In this document: in pieces, positions 26,801 through 35,800 of the stretch
How the letters are laid out: each line of letters starts with the position of its first letter
Position numbering within the stretch: the stretch's first letter is position 1
DNA from: Paracentrotus lividus
Lineage: Eukaryota; Echinodermata; Echinoidea; Camarodonta; Echinidae
Direction of reading: 5' to 3'
DNA: 64,000 nucleotides
Assembly: GCA_940671915.1 (NCBI GenBank)
Contig: CALNVZ010003434.1
Coordinates: forward strand, 22,840,413-22,904,412
The notes under the pieces: generated by a model
What the model was told of the DNA's origin: nothing
Database searches by the model: none
Seen by the model: the letters and a program-made list of their open reading frames with translations, nothing else
Program-made: the position numbers and the translations under genes

Positions 26801-29800
26801 AAGTGTCATTTTTTCAGAAGAATATTAATTGTTTCACATGTGCGGTCGATATATCATCACAACTATATTCATATACATGCCTTTATCAAATTGACACATT
26901 CCTTTATCAAGAACCATGAAAAAAGACAAATTTATGGAATTTACATACACAACACATGGGAGAGCTGCTCGCATGTGACGTCAGAGAATCAAAACTTTAA
27001 ATATTCATAACTTCGCTATTTGTTGGTCGATTCTCCTCAAACTTTCACTCGTATTTTTCTTTCATTTTTCTTCATTTTTTAAAACAACTAAAATTCAAGG
27101 GTGAACTTCCCCTTTAAACATTAATGTTACACTGTAGAATGGGAATTGGGGAAAAGGGGGCTGTTCAAGATTAGCATGCCATGTGAGAGATCTTCATAAA
27201 ACAGCGACTCTGTTGCTATATGTAATACATGAGTGATTACAGCTTTCAAATACTTTTTATCAGTTAACCTGTTGGAGACGAGCTGATTTGGCAATAACAC
27301 GCATTTCCCATAGACCTTAGCCTGAATATATTCGGGCTCAGTCCTCAATGGGTTAACGATCTATTGTTAATTCACTAGTTTTATTCTTCCGAAGTGCAAC
27401 TTTCTAAGATATCATGAAGAACAACATTTGAATTTTGAGTTTTGACTTGACAAGAGTCGAACATGGCTACTTACATCTTAGCTTTTCTGTTTGTCTTCCT
27501 TTCGTCAGCAGAACAAGTCCACAAAACAGATCTTTGAATGTTATTCCTTTATTGGTTCCACCAAAAGCAAAAAATAGATGCTGGAAAAAAAAAAGAGGGC
27601 AAAAGCAAATTAATTAAGGAAACAATAATCTGTGATAATTGATAAAATATGGAAAATATTGAGGGCTTTATAAGTCATTCAACAACTTTTTATTTGATTT
27701 TATACTGGTCAGAAAATACATTTACAATTTTATATACATTTTAGATCATGGACACACAAAGTTTGCAATGTTTTGGGTATACATGTAGATTAGTATACAT
27801 TTTAATGCAAATACGATGATTAGCAAATATTCTGAAGGTTTACATTTCCTGTCTACATGTTCATGTGAGCAACAATAAACTAGCCTTCAATATTTGTTCA
27901 GCAATGTACAACGTTGTAGTCTTTAATTTGCACATTTTATTTCTCGATTCTGACTCATCGTCTACCCCTAATACTGATCATTGTTAATCACATTTTGTTG
28001 GAATTTTCCAGTTCAGTTAATAATTTCCAAAAATTGCAAATATGAGTGTAAATTTTATGTACATGTATACACATATATGTTTTATTACCAGTCATAAAAT
28101 TACCACTTTAGATTAGTTTGCCGAACACCTGTTATAGCTAAATGTTACATTCCATGTGGTGCATGAACATACCATTAATTCTTTTCCTAATGTGTCTACA
28201 ATCTATAAGTACAAATATGTATTGCTACTATTTGACTTTCCTGATGATTAATAAAATAAAGTTGAAGGACATTTGTATGAATTACAGAATATACATAAGA
28301 TTTATGAAATTTAATTTTTCCAATAATTTTATCAAAGTAGTGCATGGAATATATAAAAACATTAATGTATTTTAACTTTTGATAAACCCTGGACTTGTTA
28401 ATGTGTGAATAATATTTTATTCAGAACACTCCAATATAATTGTGAATCAAATTCGGAAAACAGTACCCAGCATCTTAAATATATTTCAAATCTACATATT
28501 AGGAACTGTATTACATGTATACATGCGAGTTGGTGAGTTTATTTAGATCATTAACAAATTAACATTTAGGGTACCGGTACAGCTCATGAATTAATTCTAG
28601 CAAGATGAAGTACTTGTAGGACCTACAAACAATCAGTGCATACCGGCCTAGTTCCGTTTCTAGAACTCTATATGCAGGATATTAAATGTATTTCCACTGG
28701 CAGCTAAAATGACAACTCAAGGAAATCAAATAGGGACACCAATAATGACCTTTCCATTTATTTTTCCCACACAATAGTGATACCAGTGATGTGCCCAACC
28801 CTTCTAAAACGTAATACATTCACATGCAGGTTCACATGATTTAAGGGTGTGTTAACAATTTACAGGAACGTGAATCCTACCGTGTCTTGGAATAAATACA
28901 ATGGAGCAAGGAGGTTTAAACTCAAACCTTTAAACAATTGCTTGTACAGTACAGAGCACTTGTACATGTATCCCAATAAATTAAAAAAAGTAAAAATGTA
29001 TAAAAGTAAACTAGAATTAGATTAATTTATATTTTGTTAATATTAAACATTTTATTTAAAATCATTGAACATACATGTACTGTGTGAATGTAACCAGACC
29101 ATTCAATATTTTCAAAATGTAAATATGTACAGTGTAGTTTCCATTTTTTTTTTTTTTTTTCATTTCCTACAACCCTTCAATCCTAACACATTCTGTCTAC
29201 ATTTTCTCTCAACTATGATGGATCCATGTCAGACAGGGTTTGCTTTTACAGGCATTGCAAGAATCTCAAGTACCATCAAACATTTGGTAGATATCTCCAT
29301 CTTCCATATCGTCTCAGGACAATCTTTATCTCTTTCCATCCCAAAATCACTTACCATGCCAGGCACGGGCGACTATCTTGGCCGACGATGAGTCACATAT
29401 TAGCATTGAGATACAGGGAGGGGATGTACATGTATGGGAGGGCAATTGCATGCTCTGGGAGGGTGCATGAAGACAAAAATTAGTGTATCTTCAATTACTG
29501 CTAATACATACACTTTGATTTTTCTGGTCTAATGTATGAGAGCCGGAGGCAATTTGCCTGAAAAAGCATAGGCCTGTACACGCAAGATTCCGGAGATAAA
29601 TTTCTTGTGAATGGCACCAGTTGCATTCAACAACCTACATTTTTTTGTACATAGTCAATTATGTACTACACATGTAGGCCCTATTTATGCATGAACAATT
29701 TTCATTTTCCATACAAGGCCATGCATACTAAACACACAGTCTGCACACACCAATAAATTCCATACTTTTTAATCAAAACCACAATATAACCACAATATTA

Positions 29801-32800
29801 AGGACTGCCAAGCTATTGCATGTACGTACATGTATGCAAATGCAATCAAGAATAATGTGAAATCAGTATTAAATGTTCAAGAAGGACGATTTCTAGAAAA
29901 CAGGCCTGTGTACATGTACATGTGCAAATATCTAACTTCATAATAGTTTTATTTGCAGTTGTACTACACAGAGTATATGTTTTGGCAATAATTTCTTTTA
30001 TGAAACACTCCAAACTCTATTTGATGAAAAGATATAATGGTACATGTACATAGGCTGAGTGCAGACTAAAAGGAGCTACATGTATGGTTTAATAGTACAT
30101 TACATGGTAGTGTAATGATTTTAATAAACCAAGGTCAACAGGTTGTTAAACAGACATTGGATTCGAGGTGAATAATCACTGTTTATGCACAGTAGCGCAC
30201 GCAGACCGACGTCATACAATGAAAGTACCGGGCCCATGCGTAAATATAATAGAGCCGCTTTTGTCCCCAGACAATTGGGCCCGAGAAATGCATTCAATTC
30301 AATTTTCTTGGATCCGCGCCTGATGCAATACAATGTCTTTTGCATGATACCACACGTGTTGGTGTTAGTCTCACATAAATTTATAAGCAAGATCTTGAAG
30401 GAAGAATGGATTTGTCAGCCTCCTAGATTCTTTCTAAGAACTCAAGAATCAATGACCTTAAATGTCCCGCGCTGTATGGCACCTTTACCTAAAAGAGGTA
30501 ATACTGAATTTGCACAAGTTGTTAATTTCTTTCATTTTTGTCTTTAGTTTTAAAAAAGAGATACTCAGAGTTTGTATGAGTAGGTTTCATTGCCCTACAT
30601 GGGACTTCCCTCACAGACTTTAGTGGCATGAATGTGCAGCGGATTACTTGTTGATACGTGTACTTGAAAATAGAAAAGGAAGAAACAAACTTACCTCGCC
30701 AAGTTTCTGAGGCATAGCATCTCCCATGACATCTTTGACAAAGATAAGTCTGCTCATGTAACCAGCAGGGATAGAATAGCGCTTGAACGCCTCTCTTAAC
30801 CTCTTTAACTCATCCTCGGACACTGTCAAAGATAAAGAAAAACAATAATTAGTATGAAGTCATGATGTCCTAATAAATACAGTATAACCATCATTACTTT
30901 ATTGTAATCAGCCTTTTTCAGTTACAAACTTTCATTCTTCCAACTTCTGATTCTATTTGTATCTCTCTCTCTCTCTCTTTATTTTACTATATCTCCAGTA
31001 TCATCTTTACTCAGTCCAACTAAAGAACTAATTCTATTCGGACCATTCCGCCAGTAATATCTCTGGTCTTTCTCTATCCACTTCTAAACTGCATGCTCTT
31101 CTCAAACTCATATCTTCCCCAAGTTCCAAAACAACATTCTTCATCCATTATGTCCTCCTTTTTACACAAATTCAATCGCACTCCCCAATTTACTCCTCAT
31201 CTTGAAATAACCCTACAAAATCTCAGACAGAAAGCCGAGATTAACTACAACCAAGGTACACAATGATTACCAAAATGGCATGCTGTTGCTCTCTAGCTAT
31301 CCTGGGCCCTGTCCTGTATAAATACAGGCCGGTATTCTAAAAGGGTGGCTAATGTTATTAGTCCTACTAATTACGTATTTACATGTAATAAGCCTTGCCT
31401 TTGTCTTGAACAATTGGAAGACCTACTAAATTACGTTTTTAGTAGGCCTACTAAATTTAGTCACCATTCAAGAATACAATGCAATGCAAATAATTTTTTT
31501 CTTACTGACAACTTGAAACCCATGCCCAATACATTATAAAAATCAACAAATCAATTGCCTATCATTATTTTATTATCTGGATTCAAGTGAATCATTTAAG
31601 TATAGTTTCAATGTATTTATCAATGAAAAACAGAAGTTAAATTCTGAGTGCAATATCTGCAATTCTGGAGGCATGATAATGGAAAATTTTGCTGTTTCAC
31701 ATTCCAAGTATCTTTAACAAAATGAAATTGGTACCAAGTTGCAAAATGAAAATTATTTTTTCACCTCATGACACCCATCTCATGGAATTGTCCCTATGTT
31801 GAATGTTCAATGTAAAAATTTAAATTGAAGTGTAAGAGCAGATTTACTGCACAAAATTGGCAGTAGATATATGTGTTTTTTTTCACATAAACTTAGTTTT
31901 ATTTTTCCTCTTGCATCGCAATTCACATACTCAATCTAAGTTTGACTAAATCCTCGCCTGCACTGACACCACGAATGTGTTCAAAAAATAGCTTCAGGAT
32001 CCATACCGTGCATTTGCCTCAAGTCACCCAAATTTGTATTTTAAGGTTGACATGCCTAGCACGCTAGCAGCAAAGCCATGTCATGACTGTGGCAAAATTA
32101 GGATATATTAGGCTATTAGGATACAGCATCGCACATATCGTATCAACTTGGTCAAAGTAACATCGCTCGCGTAGCGCACGCATCTGCTGCAAACTCGACC
32201 ACAATCTTTTCCGTACGTGCGTTACAGTGGGACGAAACTGTCATGACTCGAGTGACGTCATAAAAAATGGCAGCGATGGCATAGACAGTTTGAGGAGAGA
32301 CATCTTCAACGGAAAATTCATTTTGGTAAGTCTAAAAAGTTTTGACTATATCCTAATAGCGTACGCCCTCGCTATATTTTCATCATCGGCTGCTACCAGA
32401 AAAAAAGTTCAAGGACGGACGTGTTTTTTACCCCAAAACTGTAAACGATCTCTTGTTTAGAATTCCCAACAGCTTGGAAATAGTGCTTTTAGGATAATAA
32501 TCCGAGGATAGTATGGTAAGAGTAGATCTACCCAATTTACGTGGGTGCGCAGTGCCTATGTCTGCGCACCCACGTAAATACGCAATTTGGATAGAACAAA
32601 ACCCCCAACTAATATCAACCTTCAATCGTAACGTCAACAATCCATTTTGATACAAAAAACTTTGAAAATAATTGATCAATAATGCCTTATGCCTATATGG
32701 TTTGTAGCAAGTTTTACTTGCTACCCTAAAAGTTTCGACAAATATCTCAAAAAATGAAAAGTCAAAAAGGGACGTGCGCTTGATTTGCATGCAAAATGAA

Positions 32801-35800
32801 TTGGTGCCCACATATGGGCACTATCCAACTTACTTAAACAAAATGACAAGCCCATCTAAAAATCGTTAAAAAAACTGTTCTTGTCAATGATTTCTTAGGC
32901 TAAATTGTTTTGCTTCGTTGATCATAAGAATATGAAGAATGTAATAACATTGATGAATCTGAAAATAATACTTTGAAATTGAGGTCAAGTTTTAAATTTA
33001 GGTGCGCAGACTTAGGCACTTCCTTCATACATCATCATGATCATACATGTAATGTGTGTGAAAATGAATTGAAACTATATTTTTTGATTGACACGATAAT
33101 GTTTCATGACTTTGAGGGGAAGTATTGAATACTATTACTATGTGGAGTACCCTACTCGCTTGTCAGTTCCTGTCGCGACGGGAACGGGTCGGTTTACCAC
33201 AGCCCTAACTATACACAGCCCCGTTGCCGAAGGCGACGGGGCTGTACTTCCACCACCCCTATTTACAGCGTAACTTTCAGTGATGATGAGCGCAAAGTGA
33301 ATTATACTGGTCAATTTAATCAATCTAATGTTAAAATGTTGTTGTAAGGTTTCTATGATGTTTCACGCGTAACAACGACTAAAAATGAAAGTATATAAGA
33401 GCTTCTTGACTTACCAAATTGAATTTTCCGTTGGCCTTGTCTCTTCTCATAGTGTTGGTGCCATCGCTGCCATTTTCTATGACGTCATTTTACTGTGCGA
33501 AGACGTATGGCGAAGACAACGCACGCACGGAGAATATACGTTGATGGACTCAATTTTCCTGTATTTTTCTACATTTTTAGTTGATTACTTCATGTGAAAC
33601 ATTCGCAGATGTCACTAATTCGAGGAAAAACTTCAAAGAATTGATTCAATGTGAGTATGAATTCAAATAAGGTATTTTTGACCACGAAATTTGTGGTCAT
33701 GTATAGATATTTTCAAAACTTCGCCAAATATGTCAACTGGTTCGTCAGTTCCCGTCGCTTCGCGACGGGGGCTGGTCGGTTTACCACAGCCCCAACATAG
33801 CTTTGCTGCTAGCGTGGGAAAAACGGAGGCCATAATCATCTAGACATCTACTATCTAGTCTAGTCTCTAACGTTAGATCTAGATCTTCCCGATTTTGGAG
33901 GAAGGAAGGTAGATTCTAACTAAAATATAGCTATATTACCCCAAAATTAAAACAATAAATATAGTAAACAAATGATACCTCAAATTAAAGGTATTGATAA
34001 GAGAAATTCAAAGCAAAAAAAATTATGGAAATCCGACCATTCGTTATGGAGTTATGGCGATTCAAACATGCAACTGCAATGAACACATTCTACCGCATAT
34101 TTTTGAGGATCCGTTATTGTGAGCAGAACTCCCTATTAGGGGCAAGCTATATACTCAAGTTAAACTTCTTGGTAAGATGAGTACAATAAGAAAGATAATT
34201 ATGCAAATATGTAAATTTATTATGAATATAGGGGGCCTATAGCCTAGTTAGGCCCTATAGGTCTGGCCTGGGGGGGGGGGGACTGCAGCATGCAGTCACT
34301 CATTCATCTCTCGAGATCTGGGTTGTTGAATGTTGACTCGCCAATCTCAGTGAAAATTTGCATGTACCATCACCTATCATTACTATTATTTGTTTCCTAA
34401 CACAATATATATTCATTTTGCTAGATCTACATGTATATATACTTCATATATAATATATACTTTCTTTTTATCATTCTAATTACTTAAGAGGAAAGCTGTT
34501 AACCGAGCCAGGATCGATCAAGAATCAAGAGGTATGGAGAAAGAACTACTTGACCCAAGAAGAAGATATTCCAATTAACTTTATATGGCATCCAATAATC
34601 TAATATTTGGTTAATAAATACCTTCTCATAGTCTCAACAATTTACTTGGTAAAAAAAAGGAATACTATTTTCCTATATATCACTTTTTAAATAATAATTT
34701 AGAACTATGTTCTTCTTTCTTTTCTTTTTTTTTTCATTTTTTTCATTGAATATTTTTTGTTATACGAAATGAGATGCATGCATGATCTGAACCTTAATAT
34801 GACAAAATGAAGTGAGTGACAAAAAGTCATGTAAAAAAAGAGCAAAATGTATTGTATATATATGTTTTACGGTGGAAAAACTTTCATGAATATTGATTTG
34901 TTATAAGATTATGTTGGCATTAAACATATTTTGCCTTTGTCTTTGCTTTTGTGTGGGAATTATAATTGTTCCATAATATGTAACTTGTGATTATTAATGT
35001 TGATTTATCTTATTATTTGTCTATGTCATTAATTTATATGATATTCTTTGGAATTATAAATATAAATATTGTTAAAATTAAGTGTTACATTTATTTTACA
35101 CATGTTTTTATTCAGCTTCTGGGCTTTTTAATTTTATTTTTTTTAAATGAATGAACCATTTTTTAACTTGAATTGAATTGAATATGATACGAAAATAATT
35201 CATTGATCTCTTTCTCAAAGTAGGGCATATACATTTATAACATATATGTGAAATTTATGAGTTCTTATGTTTAATTTCCAAGAAGATATTTTAATGTTTA
35301 TTGTAACCTACGATCGAATGTTAAGGAATTAACCAAATTATTTTATAATATTTCTATGCTTTCAATAAATGTAATTATACCATGGAGAACTATCTTGTAC
35401 TTGTTGCATTTATTTTGATGTCTAATAAATTATTTTTAAATAAAACAATGATGATGGTATAAGGGTTGTTACATTTAGGTTCTGGAACTTAAAATGAGGG
35501 TCAGATTGAAAAAAAAAAAAACAATCACAAGAAATTATATTCAAAAGATTATTTGGAAAAGTGGAGGGCAATGAGAGAGAGAGAGAAAAAAGAACAACAA
35601 TGTCGAGACTATTTTAAAAAAAATATAAACAAAAAAAAAAAAGATGAAAAAGGGTTGTGTCAGGATTATGAAACTTGATATAAAAAAGAAATAATTTATC
35701 TAGATTACATGTAAAAAATGAAAGAACTGAAAAAAAATATTGGCAATGAGAAGATTTAAAGTCAGAGGGAACAAAAAAATGTCGGGGAAAAAATAAAGAG

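Larger units (their letters stand above)
15434..27474 (-). other. USP32 intron 3
   Basis: A 12,041-bp GT-AG intron, the largest here. It contains inverted-repeat elements at 19131-19508, 21191-21311, 23013-24191, 24887-25406 and 26614-27117, four GTTAGTCGCATTA words (22241-22633), simple repeats and a LINE-like 3' tail. Stretches at 16285-16500, 17095-17290 and 24360-24850 are complex, non-repetitive sequence and might be regulatory. No additional gene was recognised. Confidence 0.8.
32050..33826. repeat. 1.8-kb inverted duplication of promoter-like modules
   Basis: Matching words occur in reverse complement at paired distances: CACGCTAGCAGCAAAG (about 32057 and 33804-33819), TGACGTCATA with AAAATGGCAGCGATGGCA (32253-32277 and 33463-33487), AACGGAAAATTCA with the GGTAAGTC donor (32309-32332 and 33408-33431), and GTGCCTAxGTCTGCGCACC (32552 and 33001). 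The axis is near 32.8-32.9 kb. Identity is roughly 75-80 percent in the best 110 bp, so the duplication is not recent or has been unevenly conserved. Confidence 0.75.

Noticed and set aside
30185..30547. 120-codon plus-strand frame near USP32 exon 2
   Set aside because: Overlaps a similar frame on the other strand, no domain recognised, no convincing promoter; left as unstructured intron.
30644..30829. Start of a small protein at the upstream methionine of exon 2
   Set aside because: The codon is TTG in the intron beside the acceptor; the sequence is internal to USP32.
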